From Ferdinandcohnia sp036965045 (GTDB taxonomy: Bacteria > Bacillota > Bacilli > Bacillales > Bacillaceae_L), in NCBI RefSeq assembly GCF_036965045.1, contig NZ_JBALOV010000023.1, positions 62,001 to 126,000 on the forward strand: 64,000 nt of DNA. Direction: 5' to 3'. The position numbers and the translations under genes are program-made. Each line of letters opens with the position of its first letter. The first letter of the stretch is position 1. This document shows positions 52,068 to 60,582 of the stretch, one piece after another. The notes under the pieces were generated by a model, which was given only the letters and a program-made list of their open reading frames with translations, was not told where the DNA came from and made no database searches.

Positions 52068-53513
52068 ATGATGAAGTATCTTCAAAAAATTGGTCGCTCA
52101 TTGATGTTACCTGTTGCGGTATTACCAGCAGCGGCTATTTTGATGGGTATCGGATACTGGATTGACCCTACTGGTTGGGGAGCAGACAATGCAGTAGCAG
52201 CATTTTTAATTAAAGCAGGATCTTCTATTATTGACAACATGTCAATTCTATTTGCAGTCGGTGTTGCTTTAGGGATGTCAAAGGATAAAGACGGTTCAGC
52301 AGCACTAAGTGGTCTAGTTGCTTACCTGGTTATTACAACTTTACTTGGTACAAACACTGTTGCAATGCTGCAAGGGGTTGATCCAGGTGAGGTAAATGCG
52401 GCTTTCGGTAAGATTGGCAACCAATTTATTGGTATCCTCTCAGGATTAGTTGCTGCAGCGATGTACAATCGTTTCAGTGAAGTACAATTACCGGATGCAC
52501 TAGCATTCTTTAGTGGAAAACGATTGGTACCAATTATGACATCTGTAGCGATGATCGTAGCATCTGCAATTCTTTTCTTTGTATGGCCAGTGGTTTATAC
52601 AGGATTAGTTTCATTCGGTAAGGGTATCAGTGAATTAGGATCTATTGGTGCAGGACTTTACGGATTCTTTAACAGATTATTAATTCCAACAGGATTACAC
52701 CATGCTTTAAACTCCGTATTTTGGTTTGACGTTGCGGGAATTAACGATATCGGTAACTTCTGGTCAGGAAATGGAGAAAAAGGAATTACAGGTATGTATC
52801 AAGCAGGATATTTCCCAGTTATGATGTTTGGTCTACCAGCAGCTGCGCTTGCAATGTATCACACAGCGAAAACAGCTCGTAAAAAACAAGTTGCTTCTTT
52901 AATGTTGGCAGCAGGTTTTGCATCGTTCTTTACAGGTGTTACTGAACCTCTTGAATTTGCATTCATGTTTGTTGCACCAGCATTATATGTAGTTCACGCG
53001 GCATTAACTGGTATTTCATTATTTATTGCATCAACTTTCCACTGGACTGCAGGTTTTGGATTCAGTGCAGGTTTAGTTGACTTTGTATTAAGTTCACGAT
53101 TACCTTTAGCAAATATGCCATATATGCTATTGCTACAGGGTCTTGTATTCTTTGTTCTATACTATTTAATCTTCCGTTTCTTAATTACGAAGTTCAATAT
53201 TAAGACTCCTGGTAGGGAAGATGATGTAGAAGAAGGTCAAGCTATTCAAGCAGACGGAAAAACAAGATTCGCAAGCATGGCAGCTCAAATTTATGAAGGC
53301 TTAGGTGGAGACGAGAACGTTACATCAGTTGATAATTGTGTCACTCGCCTACGTTTAGAAGTAAAAGATATGGATAAAGTGGATCAGCAAAAAATAAAAG
53401 CTACAGGTGTTCCAGGAATCAATATTGTGGGTAAAAACAGTATCCAAGTTATTGTAGGAACAAATGTACAATTCGTTGCAGACGAGGTCCATAAAATTCG
53501 TAAAGAAAAGTAA
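52068..53513 (+). CDS. nagP: PTS N-acetylglucosamine transporter, IICB
   Basis: ATG at 52068 with TAGGAGGAAT gives 481 residues; an upstream extension has no ribosome site. The IIC domain (about residues 1-380, about 10 hydrophobic segments) contains the glucose-superfamily segment LIPTGLHHALNSVFWF and the GVTEPLEFAF motif. A linker rich in acidic residues leads to a IIB domain with the phosphorylated cysteine in VDNCVTRLRLEV near residue 423. No IIA domain is present, so a IIA from another PTS protein must supply phosphate. Confidence 0.93.
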   Translation: MMKYLQKIGRSLMLPVAVLPAAAILMGIGYWIDPTGWGADNAVAAFLIKAGSSIIDNMSILFAVGVALGMSKDKDGSAALSGLVAYLVITTLLGTNTVAMLQGVDPGEVNAAFGKIGNQFIGILSGLVAAAMYNRFSEVQLPDALAFFSGKRLVPIMTSVAMIVASAILFFVWPVVYTGLVSFGKGISELGSIGAGLYGFFNRLLIPTGLHHALNSVFWFDVAGINDIGNFWSGNGEKGITGMYQAGYFPVMMFGLPAAALAMYHTAKTARKKQVASLMLAAGFASFFTGVTEPLEFAFMFVAPALYVVHAALTGISLFIASTFHWTAGFGFSAGLVDFVLSSRLPLANMPYMLLLQGLVFFVLYYLIFRFLITKFNIKTPGREDDVEEGQAIQADGKTRFASMAAQIYEGLGGDENVTSVDNCVTRLRLEVKDMDKVDQQKIKATGVPGINIVGKNSIQVIVGTNVQFVADEVHKIRKEK

Positions 53514-53620
53514 AAATGTTATAGGGCTATCCAATAAGGATGGTCCTTCTTTTATTTACAAAGAAAACACAATAATTTTATGACAAGATGGGAAAAGTAA
53601 GGAAAAATAACCAATACTAT

Positions 53621-53637
53621 AGTGGTATAGACAACTA
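53621..53637. promoter_or_regulatory. NagR operator (dre site) before nagA
   Basis: A second identical AGTGGTATAGACAACTA, 52 bp before the nagA start. It divides nagP from nagA-nagB-nagR and shows that both are controlled by NagR. Confidence 0.9.
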
Positions 53638-53688
53638 GCCGCCTTGAACGATATACTTAAAGTAAGAAACATAAAAGGAGTCCTTTGC

Positions 53689-54858
53689 ATGTTTATAACA
53701 AACCTAACTATATTTTCTGAAGATGGTATCATCAAAAAAGGATTTATTGAAATCGAAGGAAAAAAAATAAAGAAGGTTGGTCAAATGGCTGACTTCCAAA
53801 CAAGTGATAAAGACGAAGTCATCTCATTTGATGAGTCTTATTCACTCCTTCCAGGAATGATTGACCTACATATTCACGGAGCTGGCGGTTCCGATGTGAT
53901 GGATGCGACCCAAGAAGCATTAGATACAATGACAAAGATATTACCGAAGGAAGGTACCACAAGCTTTCTTGCAACAACGATGACTAAGACAAAAGAAGAT
54001 ATTGAGAATGCGATTGGGACTATTGCTGATTTTATTCCGAAGCAACATCCAGGTCATGCTGAGATATTAGGCGCACATTTAGAGGGGCCATTTTTGTCTC
54101 CGAAAAGAGCGGGAGCCCAGCATCCAGACAATATCATTAACCCAGATGTGGAGCTGTTTAAAAAATGGCAATCCGTATCAGGCGACAATATTCGCCTTGT
54201 GACATTAGCGCCAGAAGAACCAGGTGGACTTGAGTTAACAGCCCATTTGAAAAATACAGGCGTTGTGGCCTCCATAGGTCACTCAGACGCGGTATATGAT
54301 GAGGTTGAAGCTGCGATAGAAGCAGGAGTTACCCATGCTACGCATTTATTTAACGGCATGCGCGGCATTCATCATCGGGAGCCTGGTGTAGCAGGTGCTG
54401 TTCTCTTACATGATGAAGTCAAATGTGAAATGATTGTCGATGGTATTCATATTGCACCTAAAATGGTGAAATTTGCATATAAAAATAAAGGGAGCGAAGG
54501 TTCTATTCTTGTAACCGATGCAATGCGTGCTAAATGCATGAACCCGGGAACATATGATTTAGGCGGTCAAGAAGTTATTGTGAATGAAGAGAGAGCTGTA
54601 TTAAAAGATGGCACCTTAGCAGGAAGTATTTTAAAATTAAATGATGCAGTTCGAAATATGATGAGATTCGCTGATTGCTCTCTTGAGGACATAACCGTAA
54701 TGACAGCTGTTAACCCAGCCAAACAAATCAATGTGTTTGATCGAAAAGGAAGCATCAAGGCTGGTAAGGATGCAGATATCGTGATAGTAAATGATCAATT
54801 AGAGGTAATCATGACATTTTGTCGTGGAAAACTTGCTTATTCAAATAGGGAGGGATAA
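53689..54858 (+). CDS. nagA: N-acetylglucosamine-6-phosphate deacetylase
   Basis: ATG at 53689 with AAAGGAGTCC gives 389 residues; the earlier in-frame codons precede the ribosome site. DLHIHGAGG (metal-binding, near residue 58), GAHLEGPFLSPKRAGAQ (Glu ligand and substrate loop), HLFNGMRGIHHREPG and LVTDAMRA are the NagA motifs. It converts GlcNAc-6-P to GlcN-6-P and acetate. The stop is 3 bp before nagB. Confidence 0.95.
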   Translation: MFITNLTIFSEDGIIKKGFIEIEGKKIKKVGQMADFQTSDKDEVISFDESYSLLPGMIDLHIHGAGGSDVMDATQEALDTMTKILPKEGTTSFLATTMTKTKEDIENAIGTIADFIPKQHPGHAEILGAHLEGPFLSPKRAGAQHPDNIINPDVELFKKWQSVSGDNIRLVTLAPEEPGGLELTAHLKNTGVVASIGHSDAVYDEVEAAIEAGVTHATHLFNGMRGIHHREPGVAGAVLLHDEVKCEMIVDGIHIAPKMVKFAYKNKGSEGSILVTDAMRAKCMNPGTYDLGGQEVIVNEERAVLKDGTLAGSILKLNDAVRNMMRFADCSLEDITVMTAVNPAKQINVFDRKGSIKAGKDADIVIVNDQLEVIMTFCRGKLAYSNREG

Positions 54859-54861
54859 TAG

Positions 54862-55656
54862 ATGAAGGTTATAGCGGTAAAAGATTTTAAAGAAATGAGC
54901 CAATTCGCAGCAGCTATGATTTCACATCAAGTAAAAGAAAAGCCAAACTCGGTATTAGGTCTTGCGACTGGTGGTACTGTAGTAGGAACATATGAGGAGC
55001 TAATTAGGGACCACAAGCAAAACAAAACGTCGTATGAAAACATACAGACAGTTAATCTTGATGAATATTTAGGAATTGATAAGGACCATCCAAATAGCTA
55101 TCATCATTTCATGATGGAAAATCTTTTCTCACATATTAATATTAATCAAGACAACATCCATATTCCAAATGGGTTGGCAAATAATTATGAAGAAGAAAGT
55201 ATAAAATACGAAAAGGTCATTTCCGATTTAGGTGGGGTCGACCTTCAATTACTTGGAATTGGGGTTAATGGCCATATTGGATTTAATGAGCCTGGCACAC
55301 CTTTCGATTCTGCTACCCATGTAGTGGAGCTTGAAGAATCTACAAGACAGGCTAATATGCGTTTTTTCAATAGCATCGAAGAAGTTCCAACCCATGCTGT
55401 CACAATGGGAATCTCTACAATCATGAATAGTAAAAAAATCCTTTTACTCGTTTCAGGTAAAACAAAGGCAGAAATCCTTGAGAAAGTAATAAATGAAGAT
55501 ATTACGGAAACGATTCCTGCTACTGTTTTGAAGAATCATCCTGATGTAACGATAATTGCAGACGAAGAGGCACTTTCATTAGTGGATGATGAAAAAAAGA
55601 GGGGCTTTAATCGTGATAAAGAAGAGTTCACCAGTACCTATCTACTTTCAAATTGA
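54862..55656 (+). CDS. nagB: Glucosamine-6-phosphate deaminase with C-terminal extension
   Basis: The 264-residue protein converts GlcN-6-P to fructose-6-P and ammonia. VNLDEYLGIDKDHPNSYHHF near residue 66 and GIGVNGHIGFNEPG near residue 133 are the catalytic motifs. The end (DDEKKRGFNRDKEEFTSTYLLSN) goes about 20 residues beyond the 242-residue B. subtilis NagB and overlaps the start of nagR by 44 bp. This suggests the original stop was lost. The start is 3 bp after nagA. Confidence 0.94.
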   Translation: MKVIAVKDFKEMSQFAAAMISHQVKEKPNSVLGLATGGTVVGTYEELIRDHKQNKTSYENIQTVNLDEYLGIDKDHPNSYHHFMMENLFSHININQDNIHIPNGLANNYEEESIKYEKVISDLGGVDLQLLGIGVNGHIGFNEPGTPFDSATHVVELEESTRQANMRFFNSIEEVPTHAVTMGISTIMNSKKILLLVSGKTKAEILEKVINEDITETIPATVLKNHPDVTIIADEEALSLVDDEKKRGFNRDKEEFTSTYLLSN

Positions 55657-56338
55657 GCAAGGAATTCGTGAAAAAATCGAAAAAAAAGAACTGAAGCCTG
55701 GCGACATGATTCCATCTGAAAGAGAATATGCAGAAAAGTTTCAAATCAGTAGGATGACTGTTAGACAAGCCATCAATAATCTTGTCAATGAGGGTTATTT
55801 AGAAAGAGTACGAGGAAAAGGGACTTTCGTTGCTGTAAAGAAAATTGAAAAAAATACGCAGAAGTTAACGAGCTTCTCCGAGGACATGCTTTCTAGAGGG
55901 CTTAAACCAGCTACAAAGGTATTAAGCTTTAAAATAATAGAAGCAGACTCTTTAATTGCCTCAAGACTTAAGGTGGAAATAGGAGCAGAGGTTTACAAAA
56001 TTGAACGATTACGACTTGCAGACCAGCAGCCAATGGCTTTTGAGGTTTTTTATATGTCACAAGACCTTGTGCCAGGTCTAACATGGGAAGTGGCAGAGCA
56101 CTCCATATTTGGATATGCAGAGGAAATTGGGCTTCATATCACATCTGGGGTTCAGGAGCTTGAAGCAACCACCGCCCAAAAGCGCGAGGCATCTGCGTTG
56201 GGAATTAAGGTGGGAGCACCTATTCTATATTTTCAACAAACATCATACCTTGAGGATCAGCAGCCACTCGAGTTTGTAAAATCTTATTACCGTGGTGATA
56301 GATATAAATATAAAGTGGAAGTGGTTCGAACATTATAG
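55613..56338 (+). CDS. nagR: GntR/UTRA-family repressor of the nag genes
   Basis: The GTG start at 55613 (AGAGGGG upstream) gives 241 residues. The winged helix (PSEREYAEKFQISRMTVRQAINNLVNEGYLERVRGKGTF) is of GntR/HutC type. The UTRA effector domain (SFSEDMLSRGLKPATKVL… to the C-terminal YYRGDRYKYKVEV) closely follows B. subtilis NagR, which binds GlcN-6-P or GlcNAc-6-P. It lies inside the operon it controls. Confidence 0.93.
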   Translation: MIKKSSPVPIYFQIEQGIREKIEKKELKPGDMIPSEREYAEKFQISRMTVRQAINNLVNEGYLERVRGKGTFVAVKKIEKNTQKLTSFSEDMLSRGLKPATKVLSFKIIEADSLIASRLKVEIGAEVYKIERLRLADQQPMAFEVFYMSQDLVPGLTWEVAEHSIFGYAEEIGLHITSGVQELEATTAQKREASALGIKVGAPILYFQQTSYLEDQQPLEFVKSYYRGDRYKYKVEVVRTL

Positions 56339-56352
56339 TAGGAGGTTTCATC

Positions 56353-57270
56353 ATGAAACGACTTTTAGATTGTACAGCCTCAGATTTTCAAAAAATGAAC
56401 GGACAGGATCTCAAACAATCCATTAAGGCTTCTGAAGGAAGGGTTATTTTATCAGAGGTAATTGGTTCCTTTCAGCCAATATATCCAGCCGTAACGAATG
56501 CCGAAATGGCGTCAGCATTTGGTGCCGATCTCTTGATTTTTAATTATTTTGATGTTTTTTCTCCTTTTGTAGAAGGCTTTGAAGCTGGGGAGGGTGAATC
56601 CATCGTTGAAAAGCTTAAGGAGCTTACCGGCAGACCAATTGGCTTAAATTTAGAGCCTGTTGACCCCAATGCACAGCAGCTTGAAAAACTAAGTCAACTT
56701 CCAAAAGGTCGCTTGGCAACAGAGGAGTCCTTAAACGAGGCGAAAAAACTTGGCTTTGATTTTGTTTGCTTAACTGGAAATCCGAAAACCGGTGTTACAA
56801 ATAACGAAATTGTTGTCGCAATTAAGAAGGCGCGTGAAGTGTTTGGAAGCGAAGGCCTCATTATTGCAGGAAAGATGCATGGTGCGGGGGTTGCCAATGA
56901 ATCCGGAAGTGGAATCATATCAGACACAGCACTAGAAAGCTTTGTTGATGCAGGTGCGGATGTGATCTTAATGCCTGCCCCTGGAACTGTTCCGGGAATC
57001 ACGCTTGAAACAACGGAGAAGAATGTCCGTTTTGTTCATTCCAAAGGTGCATTGGTGATGCTGACAATTGGTACAAGTCAAGAAGGTGCTGATGAAGCAA
57101 CGATTCGTCAAATTGCGTTAACAAGTAAAATGGCTGGTGCGGACATCTACCACATTGGAGATGCCGGCTTTCATGGTATTGCGATTCCCGAAAACATCAT
57201 GACTTATTCAATCGCTATTCGAGGAAAGCGTCATACATATGTCCGAATGGCAGCTTCGGTTAATCGCTAA
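56353..57270 (+). CDS. Uncharacterised TIM-barrel-like protein of the nag operon
   Basis: The 305-residue protein lies 15 bp after nagR with TAGGAGGTTTC. It has repeated beta-alpha units: GRVILSEVIGSFQPIYPAVTN near residue 30, GADLLIFNYFDVFSPFV near residue 58, RPIGLNLEPVD near residue 97, GFDFVCLTGNPKTGVTN near residue 134, GLIIAGKMHGAG near residue 172, GADVILMPAPGTVPGI near residue 198 and GADIYHIGDAGFHGI near residue 258. This is a TIM-barrel layout. I cannot give a function. The nag context suggests an amino-sugar phosphate or a related aldol/isomerase step. Confidence 0.8.
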   Translation: MKRLLDCTASDFQKMNGQDLKQSIKASEGRVILSEVIGSFQPIYPAVTNAEMASAFGADLLIFNYFDVFSPFVEGFEAGEGESIVEKLKELTGRPIGLNLEPVDPNAQQLEKLSQLPKGRLATEESLNEAKKLGFDFVCLTGNPKTGVTNNEIVVAIKKAREVFGSEGLIIAGKMHGAGVANESGSGIISDTALESFVDAGADVILMPAPGTVPGITLETTEKNVRFVHSKGALVMLTIGTSQEGADEATIRQIALTSKMAGADIYHIGDAGFHGIAIPENIMTYSIAIRGKRHTYVRMAASVNR

Positions 57271-57282
57271 AAATACGGATTT

Positions 57283-57338
57283 AAAAAGGAGATGAGGTTT
57301 CAAATACATCGTCGTATTTGTCCTCATCTCCTTTTTTT
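57283..57338. terminator. Large terminator after the nag operon
   Basis: AAAAAGGAGATGAGG (57283-57297) pairs with CCTCATCTCCTTTTT (57322-57336), with a nested CAAATAC/GTATTTG stem. It overlaps the 3' end of the convergent VanZ gene. Confidence 0.9.
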
Positions 57339-57770
57339 GCGCTTTTTGCGAACCCTTAAGACCTGTAACACCATATAACCAATCATAGCCCCTGCCGTAT
57401 TTAAAATAATATCATCTACATCAAAGCTTCCAAGCTTACTGAAGAGTTGAAGAACTTCAAGCGAGAATATTCCGATGACAAAAGCAAAGAGAAACAAAAA
57501 GAAATTTGAAAGCTTCGGAAAAAGAATCGGGAGTACAATCCCAAATGGTATAAAAACGCCAATATTTCCCGCAATATTAATAATCCAAATGTGAAGAGGA
57601 AAATGGTCATAATACGTAAAATAATTCGTAATCGTTGAAAAGGGCGTTAGGTTGTACCGGAATTCCACACCCTTTGTCCGGAAATATGCAAAAAACATCC
57701 AGTATATAAGAAATAGTGAATAAGTGATGAACACTGTACCGGCTAAAAACCGTTTTATAGGCTGCCCCAA
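57324..57770 (-). CDS. VanZ-family membrane protein
   Basis: The 148-residue protein has four hydrophobic helices (near residues 10-30, 60-85, 86-110, 115-140). NLTPFSTI, NIAGNIGVFIPFGIVLP and GSFDVDDIILNTAGAMIGY are the VanZ-like signatures. The C-terminal VRKKRKKRR is basic. Members are linked to glycopeptide tolerance or to membrane proteins of unknown function. Confidence 0.9.
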   Translation of the reverse strand: MGQPIKRFLAGTVFITYSLFLIYWMFFAYFRTKGVEFRYNLTPFSTITNYFTYYDHFPLHIWIINIAGNIGVFIPFGIVLPILFPKLSNFFLFLFAFVIGIFSLEVLQLFSKLGSFDVDDIILNTAGAMIGYMVLQVLRVRKKRKKRR

Positions 57771-57911
57771 TTTAGTAAAATCTCCAATCCCTAAAACATT
57801 TTTCTAGTTTACTCTACCGCAAAAAGGAGGCAATGTCACATGAGATTTTTCGTTTCCTCCATCTATAGATTATAATAGGAAAATAACGTGTATGAAAAGG
57901 GATGTTAAAAA

Positions 57912-58316
57912 ATGGACACAATTACAATACTACAAATTGGATTAGGAATAATCTTCATTATTTTGATTTACGACTCCTTCAGACCTGTAAAGAACCTCAA
58001 ACAATTATCGGCAGAGGATTTTAAAGAAAAAATGAAAAGGCCAAAGGAAATTGCGCTCATTGATGTGCGTAGCCCTTATGAATACCAAACAAACCACATT
58101 AAAGGGGCCATTAATCTGCCTTTGTCTAAAATTAAGCGAAACAAGATAGAAATTCCAACGGATAAGGACATTATTTTATATTGCCAAACAGGGATACGAA
58201 GTAAGCAAGCGGCAAAAGCCCTACGGAGAGGGCATAAAAACTTACCACTATCTCACCTAAAAGGTGGCCTCTATAGCCTGAAAACAGAAGCCGCTCCCGG
58301 ACCAAAGAAAAAGTAA
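57912..58316 (+). CDS. Membrane-anchored rhodanese-domain protein
   Basis: This 134-residue protein has one N-terminal transmembrane helix (ILQIGLGIIFIILIYDSF) and a single rhodanese domain. IALIDVRSPYEYQTNHIKGAINLP near residue 48 and the active-site loop LYCQTGIRSKQAA near residue 94 (catalytic Cys) are clear. The domain binds persulfide sulfur at the inner membrane face. The ribosome site is AAAGGGATG. Confidence 0.92.
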   Translation: MDTITILQIGLGIIFIILIYDSFRPVKNLKQLSAEDFKEKMKRPKEIALIDVRSPYEYQTNHIKGAINLPLSKIKRNKIEIPTDKDIILYCQTGIRSKQAAKALRRGHKNLPLSHLKGGLYSLKTEAAPGPKKK

Positions 58317-58325
58317 AAATCACCT

Positions 58326-58372
58326 ACCGTACAGGGGAAACCGGCACGTTTGACTGTACGGTTTATTTTACA
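58326..58372 (+). terminator. Terminator of the rhodanese gene
   Basis: ACCGTACAG (58326-58334) pairs with CTGTACGGT (58354-58362), followed by TTATTTTA. Confidence 0.8.
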
Positions 58373-58413
58373 TATAATAGAAGAATAAAAGACTGATAGA
58401 AGGGGTGATGTCG

Positions 58414-58832
58414 TTGGGAAGTTATACCGTATTGGAGAACTAGCAAAAGAAGCAAATGTATCAAAACGCACGATTGATTACTACACACAGCTTGGTATAC
58501 TAACTCCAGAACGATCAGACTCAAACTATCGGTTCTATAGTGACGAGGCGGTGGAAACCCTTCATCTCGTTTCTCAATACAAGGAGTTAAACATTCCTTT
58601 ACTTGAAATCAAGGAAAAGGTAGAGCTATTCCATACCAATCGTGTAGAGCAAGAAAAAGTCTTGAAATACACGCAAGTTCTTTCAAAGCGCATGGAGTAT
58701 TTAGAAACGGAACTGAAAGAAATGCAGCCAATGCTGGAGTCTCTTACAGAGGACCAACAAAAATCCGTGGTGAACAAGATGTCCACACAAAGCATGGCAC
58801 TCGCAAAATTAATTATGGTTCTGTTTACTTGA
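58414..58832 (+). pseudogene. MerR-family regulator with an N-terminal frameshift
   Basis: AGAAGGGG followed 8 nt later by TTG (58414) gives the proper ribosome site, but the TTG frame stops within 10 codons. Shifting by one base gives GKLYRIGELAKEANVSKRT followed by IDYYTQLGILTPERS, a textbook MerR N-terminus that runs to the stop at 58832. The shift falls in GGGAAG; one extra A there would restore a start (L/M-G-K-L-Y). The shifted frame itself has no ATG, GTG or TTG before 58551. The C-terminal half is coiled coil (MEYLETELKEMQP). It is either a true null allele or a single-base assembly error. Confidence 0.8.
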
Positions 58833-58957
58833 ATCTAAGCTTATATAGTTATGAAACTATCAGAATAAAAATTCATTCTTAAAGAATAAAAAATCATTGT
58901 CATAAATACTTTGTATAAACGACATTTCTTCGTAAGGAATGTAAAATTAAAATAAGA

Positions 58958-59099
58958 GTTCAAAAAGGAGGGTAAAAAGGACCAAGGATTTCAAGGCGGT
59001 GTAGCTTTGAGTACCTGAGCGTATGGGGTTAATACGTGAGGAACGCAAAAGCAAGCCAACGCAGAAATTCGATGTGTCATTTTCGGCCGACTTTTTGAC
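58958..59099 (+). repeat. Interspersed structured element, copy 2 (about 142 bp)
   Basis: The left end GTTCAAAAAGGAGG (58958) and right part CGATGTGTCATTTTC...GACTTTTTGA (to 59098) match the copy at 6178, with the central AATACGTGAGGAAC and AAAAGCAAGC segments. It lacks about 120 bp of internal sequence. It is in the same orientation as, and 66 bp before, the CNNM/CorC gene. Confidence 0.7.
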
Positions 59100-59165
59100 A
59101 ACATTAAAAACTTACCTATTTAGGAGGTGTAATCCTTACTCGTTTCGCACGTGTAAGGAAACTAT

Positions 59166-60509
59166 TTGGAGATATTTAATTTGGTCTTGGTTGCAATTTT
59201 GATTGCGTTAACTGCCTTTTTTGTGGCGTCGGAATTTGCGATTGTAAAAATAAGAAGTACTCGTATCGACCAACTCGTACAAGAAGGGAATAGAAACGCT
59301 ATTGCTGCTAAGGCCGTCATCTCAAACCTGGATGAATATCTTTCGGCATGTCAGTTAGGTATCACAGTAACAGCTTTAGGCCTTGGTTTTCTTGGAGAAT
59401 CAACTGTTGAGGCTTTACTTCATCCGTTATTCGGTATGTTAAATATACCGGCTTCATTTTCAACTGCTTTATCAATCGCAATCGCGTTCCTGATTATTAC
59501 ATTTTTACATGTTGTAGTCGGAGAACTCGCACCGAAAACGATCGCTATTCAAAAAGCAGAAAGAATTACTCTGTTTTTTTCTAGACCCTTGATCTTTTTC
59601 TATCGATTGATGTTTCCATTTATTTGGGTATTAAACGGTTCTGCCCGCTTGTTAACCGGATTATTCGGCTTTAAGCGTATATCAGAACACGATATTGCCC
59701 ATACAGAGGAAGAATTGCGACTTATTTTATCTGAAAGCTATAAAAATGGTGAAATTAACCAGTCTGAATATAAATATGTGAATAATATCTTTGAATTTGA
59801 TGATCGTGTAGCCAAGGAAGTCATGGTACCACGTACCGAGATCATTGCCCTTGATAAGGAAAAATCAGTCCAAGAAATTTTACAGATTATGACGAGTGAG
59901 AAGTATACACGTTACCCAGTCGTTGATGGGGATAAAGACCATATTATTGGATTGGTTAACTTAAAGGAACTGCTCACGGATGTTGTGACAGGGACGGGTG
60001 CAACTGATAAAACAATCGAGGATTATACGAGACCTATCATCCATGTCATCGAGTCTATTCCAATTCAAGAATTATTAGCTAAAATGCAAAGAGAACGCGT
60101 GCACATGGCGATTTTAATCGATGAATATGGCGGGACCTCTGGACTGGTGACGGTTGAGGACATTATTGAAGAAATCGTTGGAGAAATTCGCGATGAATTC
60201 GATACCGATGAAAAGCCAGCTATCCAAAAAATTAACGACACGACAACGATCTTAGATGGTAAGGTCTTAATTGGTGAAGTTAACGACCTGTTTGGATTAC
60301 AAATTGATGATACGGATGTAGATACGATTAGTGGTTGGATTTTAACCGAACAAATTGATATCCACCCTGGTGACAAAATTCCATTTGGGGATTATGAATT
60401 TAGAATCATCGAAATGGATGGTCACCATATAAAATCCCTGGAAATCAAAAAAATCATCAAACAAGAACAGATCATCACGATTGGCCAAAGCGCCAGCGCA
60501 CTAGAATAA
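59166..60509 (+). CDS. CNNM/CorC (HlyC)-family membrane protein with CBS pair
   Basis: TTG at 59166 with GTAAGGAAAC gives 447 residues. The CNNM (DUF21) domain (about residues 1-195, four membrane helices) contains FFVASEFAIVKIRSTRIDQL and VVVGELAPKTIAIQ. A CBS pair (about 210-330; VPRTEIIALDKEKSVQEIL) and a CorC_HlyC domain (about 350-430) follow. Homologues are linked to magnesium or cobalt efflux and Mg2+ homeostasis. The term haemolysin is historical. A repeat element lies in the region before it. Confidence 0.93.
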   Translation: MEIFNLVLVAILIALTAFFVASEFAIVKIRSTRIDQLVQEGNRNAIAAKAVISNLDEYLSACQLGITVTALGLGFLGESTVEALLHPLFGMLNIPASFSTALSIAIAFLIITFLHVVVGELAPKTIAIQKAERITLFFSRPLIFFYRLMFPFIWVLNGSARLLTGLFGFKRISEHDIAHTEEELRLILSESYKNGEINQSEYKYVNNIFEFDDRVAKEVMVPRTEIIALDKEKSVQEILQIMTSEKYTRYPVVDGDKDHIIGLVNLKELLTDVVTGTGATDKTIEDYTRPIIHVIESIPIQELLAKMQRERVHMAILIDEYGGTSGLVTVEDIIEEIVGEIRDEFDTDEKPAIQKINDTTTILDGKVLIGEVNDLFGLQIDDTDVDTISGWILTEQIDIHPGDKIPFGDYEFRIIEMDGHHIKSLEIKKIIKQEQIITIGQSASALE

Positions 60510-60514
60510 CATGC

Positions 60515-60550
60515 AAAAGCCTTGACGGGTATCTCGTCAAGGCTTTTTTG
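60515..60550 (+). terminator. Terminator of the CNNM/CorC gene
   Basis: AAAAGCCTTGACG (60515-60527) pairs perfectly with CGTCAAGGCTTTT (60535-60547), with further T. Confidence 0.93.
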
Positions 60551-60582
60551 ATGACTTCATATTTTGGGGATTGAGTGATTTG

